64,000 nucleotides of DNA from Desertivibrio insolitus (lineage in GTDB: Bacteria; Actinomycetota; Actinomycetes; Actinomycetales; Microbacteriaceae): positions 310,001 to 374,000 of the forward strand of contig NZ_JAFIQW010000004.1 of assembly GCF_017355965.1 (NCBI RefSeq), read 5' to 3'. A model generated the notes under the pieces. The model worked only from the letters and a program-made list of their open reading frames with translations, did not search any database and was not told the origin of the DNA. A program made the translations under genes and the position numbers. Shown here in pieces: positions 53,292 to 64,000 of this stretch (the first letter of the stretch is position 1; each line of letters starts with the position of its first letter).

Positions 53292-53843
53292 TCAGTGCTT
53301 CTTGCGCGGAGTGGAGAACGCCGCGACGACGAGCAGTCCCGCGATGAGCACGACGTTCTTCGCGATGAACTCACCCTCCAGGGTCAGCGCGAGGGGGTTG
53401 CCGCCCGTGAAGGCGACGTCGGGGTGCACGAGGAACACGAGGAACGTGCCGAGCAGGTGCGCGACCGCGCCGGCCGCGATCCAGGGCACGAGCACGCCGG
53501 CGATCAGGGCGGCGCCGACGGCGACCTCGACGACGCCCATCCCCACGACGGCCACGTCGGCCGGCACGAACGGCACCATCGACGACACGAGGTCGCCGAC
53601 CGGGGTCAGGCCGACGACCTTGAGGCCGCCGAAGACGAGGTAGACGAGGCCCAGCGCGACGCGCAGGGCCGGCAGCGCGACGACCCGCAGCACGGCGAGC
53701 ACCTGCGCCTCGAGGCGCAGCAGGGCCGTGACGGGCGCGAATCGCGCGGGGGCGGCCGGGGAAGCGGGGGCGGCCGGAGAAACGGGGGCGCCCGGGGAAG
53801 CGGGGGACGTGGCGACTGTCGGTCGGTCGAGAAGGGTGGTCAT
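53292..53843 (-). CDS. DoxX family membrane protein
   Basis: A 183-residue protein with an Ala/Pro-rich cytoplasmic N terminus (about 12-38, repeats of PAAPAS type) and four membrane helices (about 60-78, 93-115, 118-140, 155-175). The LRVALGLVYLVFGGLKVVGL and EFIAKNVVLIAGLLVV segments fit DoxX/SURF4-type quinol-oxidase-related proteins; mycobacterial relatives act in redox stress. ATG 53843 has AGGAG eleven bases upstream. The gene lies inverted inside the pyr operon. A small dyad, GGGTGACACCC (53880-53890), upstream may be an operator. Confidence 0.85.
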   Translation of the reverse strand: MTTLLDRPTVATSPASPGAPVSPAAPASPAAPARFAPVTALLRLEAQVLAVLRVVALPALRVALGLVYLVFGGLKVVGLTPVGDLVSSMVPFVPADVAVVGMGVVEVAVGAALIAGVLVPWIAAGAVAHLLGTFLVFLVHPDVAFTGGNPLALTLEGEFIAKNVVLIAGLLVVAAFSTPRKKH

Positions 53844-53978
53844 GGTGATCTGCTCCTGTTGGTCGATTCGGGTTGATCGGGGTGACACCCACGTTCGCGG
53901 GCACGGGGTCCCGCCGAGCAGGGAGGAGCGTCCCGGGCCGGGCCCGATTCGACGGGACGTCGGCCCCGGGTCCGCTGC

Positions 53979-53984
53979 TAGGAT
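53979..53984 (+). promoter_or_regulatory. -10 box of the pyrBC-carAB operon
   Basis: TAGGAT; transcription would begin near 53991, just before the PyrR-type RNA loop. No clear -35 is seen. Confidence 0.6.
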
Positions 53985-53995
53985 CGGCGGAGTTT

Positions 53996-54036
53996 GACCA
54001 CCTTTAATGCCGTCCCGAGAGGCGGGGAAGGAGGTC
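53996..54036 (+). promoter_or_regulatory. PyrR-binding RNA loop upstream of pyrB
   Basis: The RNA folds as lower stem GACC-A-CCTTT with GAAGG-A-GGTC, a purine-rich internal bulge, upper stem CCGTC with GGCGG (one G-T wobble) and hexaloop CCGAGA. The core GTCCCGAGAGGC matches the PyrR recognition element of pyr mRNAs (consensus close to UCCAGAGAGGCU). The 3' arm contains the ribosome site GGAAGGAGG (54026-54034) of the leader ORF, so PyrR bound with UMP should block its translation. Confidence 0.75.
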
Positions 54037-54039
54037 GGC

Positions 54040-54123
54040 ATGGCTGTGCGCTCAGAACCGCAGCTGGCTGACATCGCCAGGGCAACGGATGCCCGTTCCG
54101 ACGAGCCGGGAGCCCTTTCGTGA
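54040..54123 (+). CDS. 27-aa leader peptide coupled to pyrB
   Basis: A short ORF that starts at an ATG five bases after the strong ribosome site GGAAGGAGG and reads [20 protein letters not shown], then seven more residues. Its TGA stop overlaps the pyrB GTG (GTGA), while pyrB itself has no good ribosome site. The peptide looks like a device for coupling: ribosomes load at the leader, under the PyrR loop, and restart at pyrB. No run of regulatory codons is seen, so the product itself is probably unimportant. Confidence 0.6.
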   Translation: MAVRSEPQLADIARATDARSDEPGALS

Positions 54124-55070
54124 GGCACCTGCTCTCGACCGCCACGCTCTCCCGCGACGAGGCGACCCGCATCCTCGACGTCGCCGAGGACATGGCGGAT
54201 GTCTCGACGCGCGAGATCAAGAAGCTCCCGACGCTCCGCGGGCGCACCGTCGTCAACCTCTTCTTCGAGGACTCGACCCGCACCCGCATCTCCTTCGAAG
54301 CGGCCGCGAAGCGCCTCTCCGCCGACGTCATCAACTTCAGCGCGAAGGGTTCGAGCGTCTCGAAGGGCGAGAGCCTGAAGGACACCGCTCAGACGCTCGC
54401 CGCGATGGGCGCCGACGGCGTCGTCATCCGTCACTCCGCCTCGGGCGCCGCCGCGGTGCTCGCCGCGAGCGACTGGACGGATGCCGCGGTCGTCAACGCC
54501 GGCGACGGCACCCACGAGCACCCGACGCAGGCCCTGCTCGACGCCTTCACCATCCGCAAGCGTCTGCACGGCGCCGCGAGCCGTGGCAAGGACCTCGACG
54601 GGGTCAAGGTCGCGATCGTCGGCGACATCCTGCACTCCCGCGTCGCCCGGTCGAACGTGTGGCTGCTCGACGCGCTCGGCGCCGAGGTCACGCTCGTCGC
54701 GCCGCCGACCCTCGTGCCGGTGCGCATGGAGTCGTGGCCCGCGCGGGTCTCGTTCGATCTCGACGAGGTCATCGCCGACGGTCCGGACGCGCTCATGATG
54801 CTCCGCATCCAGCAGGAACGGATGCGAGCGGCCTACTTCCCGACGGAGCGGGAGTACTCGCGGGTCTGGGGACTCGACGACCGCCGACTCGCGTCGCTCC
54901 CCGCGACTACGATGGTCATGCACCCCGGCCCCATGAACCGCGGGCTCGAGATCTCCGCCGCGGCTGCGGACTCACCCCGGTCGACCGTGCGCGAGCAGGT
55001 GGCCAACGGCGTCTCGGTCCGGATGGCAGTCCTCTATCTTCTTCTCGCAGGCGTATCGGAGGCCGCGTGA
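54120..55070 (+). CDS. pyrB: aspartate carbamoyltransferase catalytic subunit
   Basis: A 316-residue ATCase making carbamoyl aspartate. The carbamoyl-phosphate motif STRTR is at 52-56, the 80s-loop segment is [10 protein letters not shown], and the [10 protein letters not shown] and aspartate-domain PGPMNRG segments are present. No PyrI is encoded here, as in other actinobacteria. The GTG start overlaps the stop of the leader ORF; its own TGA overlaps the pyrC GTG. Confidence 0.97.
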   Translation: MRHLLSTATLSRDEATRILDVAEDMADVSTREIKKLPTLRGRTVVNLFFEDSTRTRISFEAAAKRLSADVINFSAKGSSVSKGESLKDTAQTLAAMGADGVVIRHSASGAAAVLAASDWTDAAVVNAGDGTHEHPTQALLDAFTIRKRLHGAASRGKDLDGVKVAIVGDILHSRVARSNVWLLDALGAEVTLVAPPTLVPVRMESWPARVSFDLDEVIADGPDALMMLRIQQERMRAAYFPTEREYSRVWGLDDRRLASLPATTMVMHPGPMNRGLEISAAAADSPRSTVREQVANGVSVRMAVLYLLLAGVSEAA

Positions 55071-56359
55071 CCGCGCTCACTGTTCTCGGCGCGAGCCTGC
55101 CCGACGGCTCGACCACCGATCTCTTCATCGACGGCGGGCGCTTCGTCGACGCCGCCGTGCCCGGCGCGACGACGATCGACGCCGCAGGCCTCGTCGCCCT
55201 GCCCGGGCTCGTCGACCTGCACACGCACCTGCGCGAGCCGGGCTACGAGCAGTCGGAGACCGTGCTCACCGGCTCCCGGGCGGCCGCCGCGGGCGGCTTC
55301 ACGGCCGTCTTCGCGATGGCGAACACGAGTCCCGTCGCCGACACCGCGGGCGTCGTCGAGCAGGTGCAGTCCCTCGGCGAGGCCGCGGGCTACGTCACCG
55401 TGCGCCCCATCGGCGCCGTGACCGTCGGTCTCAAGGGCGAGCGTCTCGCCGAGATCAACGCGATGGCGCACAGCCGCGCAGGCGTGCGCGTCTTCAGCGA
55501 CGACGGCATGTGCGTCTGGGACCCGCTGCTCATGCGCCGCGCCCTCGAGTACGTGAAGTCGTTCGACGGCGTCATCGCCCAGCACGCGCAGGACCCGCGC
55601 CTGACCGAGGGCGCGCAGATGAACGAGGGCGAGGTCTCCGCCCGCCTTGGGCTCACCGGCTGGCCCGCCGTCGCGGAGGAGTCGATCATCGCCCGCGACG
55701 TGCTGCTCGCCGAGCACGTCGGCTCGCGCCTGCACATCTGCCACCTCTCGACCGCCGGCAGCGTCGAGGTCGTGCGCTGGGCGAAGGCCCGCGGCATCCG
55801 GGTCACCGCCGAGGTGACCCCGCACCACCTGCTGCTCACCGAGGACCTCGCCGAGACGTACGACGCCCGCTACAAGGTGAACCCGCCGCTCCGCCGCGCC
55901 GAGGACGTCGAGGCCCTCCGCCTCGCGGTCGCCGACGGCACGATCGACATCGTCGCGACCGACCACGCCCCGCACCCCGCGGAGGCGAAGGAGGGCGAGT
56001 GGGACGCGGCAGCCAACGGCATGGTGGGCCTCGAGAGCGCGCTCAGCGTCGTGCAGACGGCGCTCGTCGACCCCGGTCACCTCGGCTGGTCCGACGTCGC
56101 CCGGGTGCTCTCGACCGCCCCCGCCGCGATCGGGAGCCTCGCCGGGTACGACGCCCCGCTCGCCGTCGGCTCGCCCGCGAACGTCACGCTCTACGACCCG
56201 ACGGCTCGCCGGCCGTTCGGGCTCGAGCACCTCGCCGGGCGAAGCATCAACACCCCCTACCTCAGCCGCGAGCTGCCCGGCCGCGTCGTCGCTACCGTGC
56301 ACGAGGGCACGCCCACCGTGCTCGACGGCGAACTGCAGGAGGCGGGCGCGCGTGGATAG
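55067..56359 (+). CDS. pyrC: dihydroorotase
   Basis: A 430-residue class I dihydroorotase of the amidohydrolase fold. Zinc ligands: His52 and His54 in [10 protein letters not shown], His in CHLSTAGS and [10 protein letters not shown], and the catalytic Asp in VATDHAPH. The Lys bridging the metals is replaced in this class by an Asp-type site (SDDGMCV), as is usual. GTG start coupled to pyrB; the end overlaps the next gene by eight bases. Confidence 0.96.
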   Translation: MTALTVLGASLPDGSTTDLFIDGGRFVDAAVPGATTIDAAGLVALPGLVDLHTHLREPGYEQSETVLTGSRAAAAGGFTAVFAMANTSPVADTAGVVEQVQSLGEAAGYVTVRPIGAVTVGLKGERLAEINAMAHSRAGVRVFSDDGMCVWDPLLMRRALEYVKSFDGVIAQHAQDPRLTEGAQMNEGEVSARLGLTGWPAVAEESIIARDVLLAEHVGSRLHICHLSTAGSVEVVRWAKARGIRVTAEVTPHHLLLTEDLAETYDARYKVNPPLRRAEDVEALRLAVADGTIDIVATDHAPHPAEAKEGEWDAAANGMVGLESALSVVQTALVDPGHLGWSDVARVLSTAPAAIGSLAGYDAPLAVGSPANVTLYDPTARRPFGLEHLAGRSINTPYLSRELPGRVVATVHEGTPTVLDGELQEAGARG

Positions 56360-56855
56360 CCGCTTCGTCACGGGCGCGATCGTCGTCGTGCTCCTGCTCG
56401 CGCTGCTGGGGCTCATGGCCCTCGGCTGGCGCGCCCGACGACGACGACAGTCGCACCTCGCCACGCCGGCCCCCGTGCCGCGCGAACTCGGCGAGGTGCT
56501 CGCTCGCGACCGGGTGTTCTACGTCGCGACGACGACGGCGGACGCCCCGCTCGACCGCATCGCGGTCGCCGGCCTCGGCTACCGCGCTCATGCCGACGTC
56601 ATGGTCGCCCTCACGGGCGTCGTGCTCGACATCCCGGGGGAGACGCCCGTCTTCATCCCGCGACAGGACGTCACCGGCACCGGCGCGGCGACCTGGACCA
56701 TCGACAAGGCCGTGGGAGAGAACGGCCTCACCCTCCTCCGCTGGCGCCTCGGCGACACGAAACTCGACAGCTACTTCCGCGACGGAGCAGGCGACGTGAG
56801 CGACGCGCTCACCCGGATCGCCCCCGTCGCGACCGACGAAGGGAACAACTCATGA
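56352..56855 (+). CDS. PH-like membrane protein of the pyr operon
   Basis: A 167-residue protein with one N-terminal membrane helix (about 7-27, [19 protein letters not shown]), a basic stop-transfer stretch and a cytoplasmic beta-rich domain (about 45-155) of PH-like type. It is the counterpart of M. tuberculosis Rv1382, which lies in the same place between pyrC and carA; the function is unknown. The GTG start lies within the end of pyrC, and the ATGA at its end overlaps carA, so it is firmly part of the operon. Confidence 0.82.
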   Translation: MDSRFVTGAIVVVLLLALLGLMALGWRARRRRQSHLATPAPVPRELGEVLARDRVFYVATTTADAPLDRIAVAGLGYRAHADVMVALTGVVLDIPGETPVFIPRQDVTGTGAATWTIDKAVGENGLTLLRWRLGDTKLDSYFRDGAGDVSDALTRIAPVATDEGNNS

Positions 56856-58033
56856 CGGATGCCACGGCGACGGCCCTCCCGGCCGAGCCCGCCGTCCTCG
56901 TCCTCGAGGACGGCACCAGATTCACGGGCCTCGCGTACGGCGCCCGCGGCCGCACCCTCGGCGAGGCCGTCTTCTCGACCGGTATGACCGGCTACCAGGA
57001 GACGCTCACCGACCCCAGCTACGCGGGACAGATCGTCGTCATGACGGCGCCGCACATCGGCAACACGGGCGTCAACAGCGAAGACCCGGAGTCCGCCCGC
57101 ATCTGGGTCTCCGGCTACGTCGTGCGTGACGCCTCGCGCGTCGTCTCGAACTACCGCGCGGAGGGAAGCCTCGACGCGCAGCTCGCCGAGCAGGGCGTCG
57201 TCGGCATCCGCGGCGTCGACACCCGCGCGATCACCCGCCGCCTCCGCGACGCGGGCGTCATGCGCGCCGGCGTCTTCAGCGGCCCCGACGCGGCGCTGCC
57301 GGAGGACGAGCAGCTCGAGCTCGTGCGCGCCGGTCGCGACATGCGGGGCCTCAACCTCTCCGGCGAGGTCTCGACCGCCGAGGAGTACGTCATCCCCGCC
57401 GAGGGCGACCGGGTCGGCGCCGTCGCGGTGCTCGACCTGGGCGTCAAGACCTCGACGCTGCGCTACCTCTCGGTGCGCGGCTTCGACGTGCACGTGCTGC
57501 CCCAGACGGCGACGATCGACGACATCAAGGCGCTGCACCCCGACGCGGTCTTCTACTCGAACGGCCCGGGCGACCCCGGCGCGAGCGACCAGCACGTCGA
57601 GCTGCTGCAGGGGGTGCTGCGCGAGGGTCTGCCCTTCTTCGGCATCTGCTTCGGCAACCAGCTGCTCGGCCGCGCCCTCGGCTTCGGCACCTACAAGCTG
57701 CCCTTCGGCCACCGCGGCATCAACCAGCCCGTCGTCGACAAGAAGACCGGCAAGGTCGAGATCACGGCCCACAACCACGGCTTCGCGGTCGACGCCCCGA
57801 TCGACGGCCCCGTGCAGTCGCCCGCGGGCTTCGGCCTCGTCGAGGTCAGCCACGTCGACCTCAACGACAACGTGGTCGAGGGGCTCAACGCCCTCGAGAT
57901 CCCCGCCTTCAGCGTGCAATACCACCCCGAGGCCGCCGCGGGACCCCACGACAGCAACTACCTCTTCGACCGCTTCCGCGACATGGTGCTCGAGAAGCAG
58001 GCCGGCAAGAACCCCACCGGAGACCGCAGCTAA
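56852..58033 (+). CDS. carA: carbamoyl-phosphate synthase small subunit
   Basis: A 393-residue glutaminase subunit. The N-terminal domain (about 10-150) has the [18 protein letters not shown] motif. The class I glutaminase domain (about 185-375) has the nucleophile Cys in [10 protein letters not shown] (about 268), and His and Glu in VQYHPEAA (about 353). ATG overlaps the previous stop; the TAA stop directly abuts the carB ATG with no gap. Confidence 0.98.
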   Translation: MTDATATALPAEPAVLVLEDGTRFTGLAYGARGRTLGEAVFSTGMTGYQETLTDPSYAGQIVVMTAPHIGNTGVNSEDPESARIWVSGYVVRDASRVVSNYRAEGSLDAQLAEQGVVGIRGVDTRAITRRLRDAGVMRAGVFSGPDAALPEDEQLELVRAGRDMRGLNLSGEVSTAEEYVIPAEGDRVGAVAVLDLGVKTSTLRYLSVRGFDVHVLPQTATIDDIKALHPDAVFYSNGPGDPGASDQHVELLQGVLREGLPFFGICFGNQLLGRALGFGTYKLPFGHRGINQPVVDKKTGKVEITAHNHGFAVDAPIDGPVQSPAGFGLVEVSHVDLNDNVVEGLNALEIPAFSVQYHPEAAAGPHDSNYLFDRFRDMVLEKQAGKNPTGDRS

Positions 58034-61308
<3,275 letters not shown>

Positions 61309-61312
<4 letters not shown>

Positions 61313-62157
61313 GCGACCCCGCGGCGTCCGTGCCCTCGATGGCCGACCGGCTCGCCTCCGTGGCGGGCCGGTTCGGCACGGTCTCGATCGGGATCGACCC
61401 TCACCCGTACCTCCTCGCCGACTGGGGCCTCGACGACTCGGCGGACGGCGTCCGCGAGTTCGGGCTGCGCGTCGTCGAGGCGGCCACGGACGAGGTCGGG
61501 GTGCTGAAGCCGCAGGTGTCCTTCTACGAGCGCTTCGGCTCGGCCGGCTTCGCCTCGCTCGAGCGGGTGCTCGCCGAGGCGCGAGGCCGGGGGCTGTTCG
61601 TCATCGGCGATGCGAAGCGCGGCGACATCGGGTCGACCGTCGCCGGCTACGCCGACGCGTGGCTCACGCCGGGCTCGCCCCTCGAGGTCGACGCGCTCAC
61701 GATGCATCCGTACGGCGGCTTCGGCTCCCTCGCGCCCGCGCTCGGGCGTGCCGACGCGACCGGCAAGGGTCTCTTCGTGCTCGCCGCGATGAGCAATCCC
61801 GAGGCCGTGGCTCTGCAGACGGCCGTGGACGGCGCGGGAACGAGCGTCGCCGCCGGTATCGTCTCTGAGGTGGTGTCACGTAACGCAACAGGTCCCTCAT
61901 CAGCGGGTCTCGTGCTCGGGGCGACCGTCGACTTCGCCCGCTACGGCATCGACATCGCGCGACTCGACGGCTCCTGGGTGCTCGCGCCCGGCTTCGGCGA
62001 GCAGGGTGCCCGCGTGAGCGACCTCCGCGGGATCTTCGGCGCCGCCGCCGACCGGGTGCTCGTGTCGACCTCCCGCGCCGTGCTCTCGGCTGGCCCCGCT
62101 GGTCTGCGCGACGCGATCCGCCGCGTCACGGGGGAGGTGCGCGAGTGCCTCGCCTAG
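61309..62157 (+). CDS. pyrF: orotidine 5'-phosphate decarboxylase (type 2)
   Basis: A 282-residue TIM-barrel enzyme making UMP. The catalytic [20 protein letters not shown] segment (about 101-120) has the Asp-Lys-Asp set, and IGIDPHP begins the active site, both in the form of the long type 2 family found in actinobacteria. ATG 61309 overlaps the carB stop. Its last 13 bases overlap the gmk fusion gene. Confidence 0.97.
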
Positions 62158-63062
62158 CCCCGCCCGACGTCGACCGCGTTGCCGCGGCCCGCGCCGCCGT
62201 CGCCGCCCGCCGCGCCCGCGCGGCCATCAAGCGCGACGTCGCCACCCGCGCCCGCACCGCGCTCGAGGTCGCTCAGCACGGCTGGTCGCAGCCCGACTCC
62301 GCCGAGGGCGGGATGCGCGTGCGCGACCTGCTGCTCGCGGTGCCGACCCTCGGGCCGACGCGCGTCGCGAAGGTGATGGAGGCGCTCAAGATCGCCGACT
62401 CCAAGCGCATCGCGGGACTCGGCGTGCGCCAGCGCGCGAAGCTGCTCGACTACCTCGCCCGACGGGAGAACGCCGTGCCCGCCGAGACCCGGCTCGTCGT
62501 GCTGGCCGGCCCTACCGCGGTCGGCAAGGGCACCGTGTCGACCTACATCCGCGAGCACTATCCCAACGTGCTGCTGAGCGTCTCGGCGACGACCCGCCCA
62601 CCGCGGCCCGGCGAGATCGACGGCGTGCACTACTACTTCGTCGCCGACGAGGAGTTCGATCGCATGATCGAGCACCACGAGTTCCTCGAGTGGGCGACCG
62701 TGCACAACGCCTACCGCTACGGCACGCCGCGCCCGCCGATCGAGCGCGCGCTGCAGAAGGGCCGCAGCGTCCTCCTCGAGATCGACATCCAGGGCGCCCG
62801 CCAGGTGCGCGAGGCCATGCCGGAGGCCGTGCTCGTCTTCCTGCTGCCGCCGACCTGGGAGGAACTCGTGCGCCGGCTCACCGGCCGCGGCACCGAGAGC
62901 CCCGAGGAACAGGAGCGCCGCCTCGCGACCGCGAAGGTCGAGCTGGCGGCCCAGGACGAGTTCGACTTCCGGGTGGTCAACCACGATGTGGCCACCGCGG
63001 CGGCCGAGGTCGTAGAATTGACGCTTGCGCCCGCGCCGGTCCCGCTGCCGGCAGGCGACTAG
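62145..63062 (+). CDS. gmk: mIHF domain-guanylate kinase fusion
   Basis: A 305-residue protein in two parts. Residues about 1-107 match mycobacterial integration host factor (mIHF): [43 protein letters not shown] with a helix-hairpin-helix motif, and [17 protein letters not shown]. Residues about 115-305 are guanylate kinase, which phosphorylates GMP: P-loop AGPTAVGKG (121-129), [17 protein letters not shown], and [10 protein letters not shown]. In Mycobacterium the two are adjacent separate genes in this order, so the fusion is real gene content. GTG start within pyrF. The rpoZ promoter may begin in its last codons. Confidence 0.93.
   Translation: MPRLAPPDVDRVAAARAAVAARRARAAIKRDVATRARTALEVAQHGWSQPDSAEGGMRVRDLLLAVPTLGPTRVAKVMEALKIADSKRIAGLGVRQRAKLLDYLARRENAVPAETRLVVLAGPTAVGKGTVSTYIREHYPNVLLSVSATTRPPRPGEIDGVHYYFVADEEFDRMIEHHEFLEWATVHNAYRYGTPRPPIERALQKGRSVLLEIDIQGARQVREAMPEAVLVFLLPPTWEELVRRLTGRGTESPEEQERRLATAKVELAAQDEFDFRVVNHDVATAAAEVVELTLAPAPVPLPAGD
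63013..63018 (+). promoter_or_regulatory. possible -10 box of rpoZ
   Basis: TAGAAT inside the end of gmk, about 95 bases before the rpoZ ATG. TAGCTT at 63060-63065 is another candidate. Confidence 0.4.
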
Positions 63063-63112
63063 CTTCCGCGTCCGGGCATCCGCCCGTTCCGCCTCGATCG
63101 TTAGGAGACCCC

Positions 63113-63370
63113 ATGGCCGACCGCCAGCAGGGCATCATCGACCCGCCCATCGACGAGCTGCTCGAGAAGGTCGAGTCGAAGTACGCGCTCGTCATCTTCG
63201 CCTCGAAGCGCGCCCGTCAGATCAACGACTACTACGCCGACCTGCACGAGGGCAGCCTCTTCGACAACGTCGGACCCCTCGTCGACTCGACGATCGATGA
63301 CAAGCCGCTCTCCGTCGCGCTGCACGAGATCAACGAGAACAAGCTCGTCCAGAAGCCCCTCGCCGAGTAG
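63113..63370 (+). CDS. rpoZ: DNA-directed RNA polymerase subunit omega
   Basis: An 85-residue omega subunit that helps assemble beta-prime. Seen: [34 protein letters not shown], the actinobacterial form with the ASKRARQI helix, and [12 protein letters not shown] at the end. The ribosome site TTAGGAGA is four bases before the ATG. Lies between gmk and coaBC as in most actinobacteria. Longer upstream reading in the same frame runs through gmk and is a shadow. Confidence 0.96.
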   Translation: MADRQQGIIDPPIDELLEKVESKYALVIFASKRARQINDYYADLHEGSLFDNVGPLVDSTIDDKPLSVALHEINENKLVQKPLAE

Positions 63371-63387
63371 GACTCGGTAGCGGGCGC

Positions 63388-64000
63388 ATGAGGATCGTCG
63401 TCGGGATCACCGGCGGCATCGCGGCCTACAAGGCCGTGAATGTCGTGCGCTCGCTCGTGCTCGCGGGGCACGACGTCCACGTCGTGCCGACCGCGGGCGC
63501 GCTCCGCTTCGTCGGCAAACCGACCCTCGAGGCGATCAGCCGTAACCCGGTGACCGCCGACCTCTACGACGGCGTCGCCGAGGTGCGGCACGTCGCCCTC
63601 GGTCAGAGCGCCGACCTCGTGATCGTCGCGCCGGCCACCGCGAACTTCCTCGCCCGGCTCGCCGCGGGCATCGCCGACGACCTGCTCGGCACCACGATCC
63701 TCGCCAGCGAGGCTCCGGTCGTCGTCGCACCCGCGATGCACACCGAGATGTGGCGCAACCCCGCCACGGTCGCGAACCTCGCGACCCTCCGCTCCCGCGG
63801 GATCCTCGTCGTCGGCCCCGAGAAGGGCCGCCTGACCGGCCAGGACCTCGGCGAGGGCCGGATGTCCGAGCCCGACGACATCGTGGAGGCCGCCCTCGGC
63901 GCCGTCGCTACGCGGGACCTCGCGGGCAAGCGCATCGTCGTCACCGCCGGCGGCACCCGTGAGCCGCTCGACCCCGTGCGCTTCCTCGGCAACCGCTCGA
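63388..64000 (+). CDS. coaBC: phosphopantothenoylcysteine decarboxylase/synthetase CoaBC, 3' end outside window
   Basis: First 204 residues of the two-domain coenzyme A enzyme. The CoaC flavoprotein domain (about 1-180) has GITGGIAAYKA (6-16), the catalytic His in VRHVALGQSADL, and APAMHTEMW for the PAMN-type clamp. The start of the CoaB domain, RIVVTAGGTREPLDPVRFLGN (about 183-203), is visible before the window ends. ATG 63388 lies 17 bases after rpoZ with a weak ribosome site. Confidence 0.95.
   Translation, partial: MRIVVGITGGIAAYKAVNVVRSLVLAGHDVHVVPTAGALRFVGKPTLEAISRNPVTADLYDGVAEVRHVALGQSADLVIVAPATANFLARLAAGIADDLLGTTILASEAPVVVAPAMHTEMWRNPATVANLATLRSRGILVVGPEKGRLTGQDLGEGRMSEPDDIVEAALGAVATRDLAGKRIVVTAGGTREPLDPVRFLGNRS

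Overview
The window is a chromosomal segment of a high-GC Gram-positive bacterium, most likely a member of the Microbacteriaceae (Actinomycetota). This rests on the very high GC content, the actinobacterial gene orders (thrS-HIT, pdxST-yebC-ruvCAB-yajC-secDF-rel, aroECKB/aroQ-efp-nusB, pyrR-pyrBC-x-carAB-pyrF-gmk-rpoZ-coaBC), the mIHF-like domain on guanylate kinase, a CysA2-type thiosulfate sulfurtransferase, and many leaderless genes in which a TAnnnT box sits 6-7 bases before the start codon. I see no phage, integrase, insertion sequence, rRNA or CRISPR. Genes cover almost the whole window; the only stretch over 300 bases without a protein gene (5325-6314) holds four tRNA genes.

Layout. 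1-3.8 kb: a cut-off alpha/beta hydrolase, a minus-strand sulfur and reductase operon (sulfurtransferase-SufE-reductase) and ZapE. 4.1-5.3 kb: an ammonium transporter behind a GlnR-like box. 5.6-6.1 kb: tRNA-Val(CAC) on minus; tRNA-Gly(GCC), tRNA-Cys(GCA) and tRNA-Val(GAC) on plus. 6.3-9.6 kb: two small orphan proteins, an aldo/keto reductase, a ThrE-type exporter with a 14-C tract, and a 40-residue zinc-ribbon protein. 9.9-15.7 kb: a three-gene envelope polysaccharide cluster (membrane GT2 synthase, GH18 chitinase with two chitin-binding modules, GspE_N/MshEN-GT2 fusion). 15.8-28.7 kb: thrS, Ap4A-phosphorylase-like HIT protein, PLP synthase, YebC, Holliday-junction resolution, Sec accessory proteins and the (p)ppGpp synthetase/hydrolase. 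28.7-34.5 kb: AbiEi-like protein, DUF349 protein, membrane cyclophilin, RarA, ribosomal protein S4 and two small envelope proteins. 34.6-45.5 kb: alaS-ruvX-mltG-aroE-aroC-aroK-aroB in one run of touching genes, then a DUF559 gene flanked by inverted hairpin repeats, then aroQ, efp and nusB. 45.5-52.6 kb: a sulfonate/nitrate-type ABC importer coupled to an acetyl-CoA-synthetase-like enzyme, and a secreted PKD-repeat protein. 52.7-64 kb: the pyrimidine operon, broken by an inverted DoxX gene between pyrR and pyrB, running into pyrF, gmk, rpoZ and coaBC.

How the parts work together. The aro block converts DAHP-derived intermediates to chorismate; the pyr block makes UMP and carries a PyrR-binding RNA loop that covers the ribosome site of a 27-codon leader ORF coupled to pyrB. 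The best candidates for something undescribed are (1) the GT2/GH18/MshEN-GT2 cluster, which looks like a self-contained synthase, hydrolase and regulator or partner for an amino-sugar exopolysaccharide, and (2) the DUF559 Vsr-like nuclease gene bracketed by two inverted 40-base hairpins inside an otherwise continuous aro operon.
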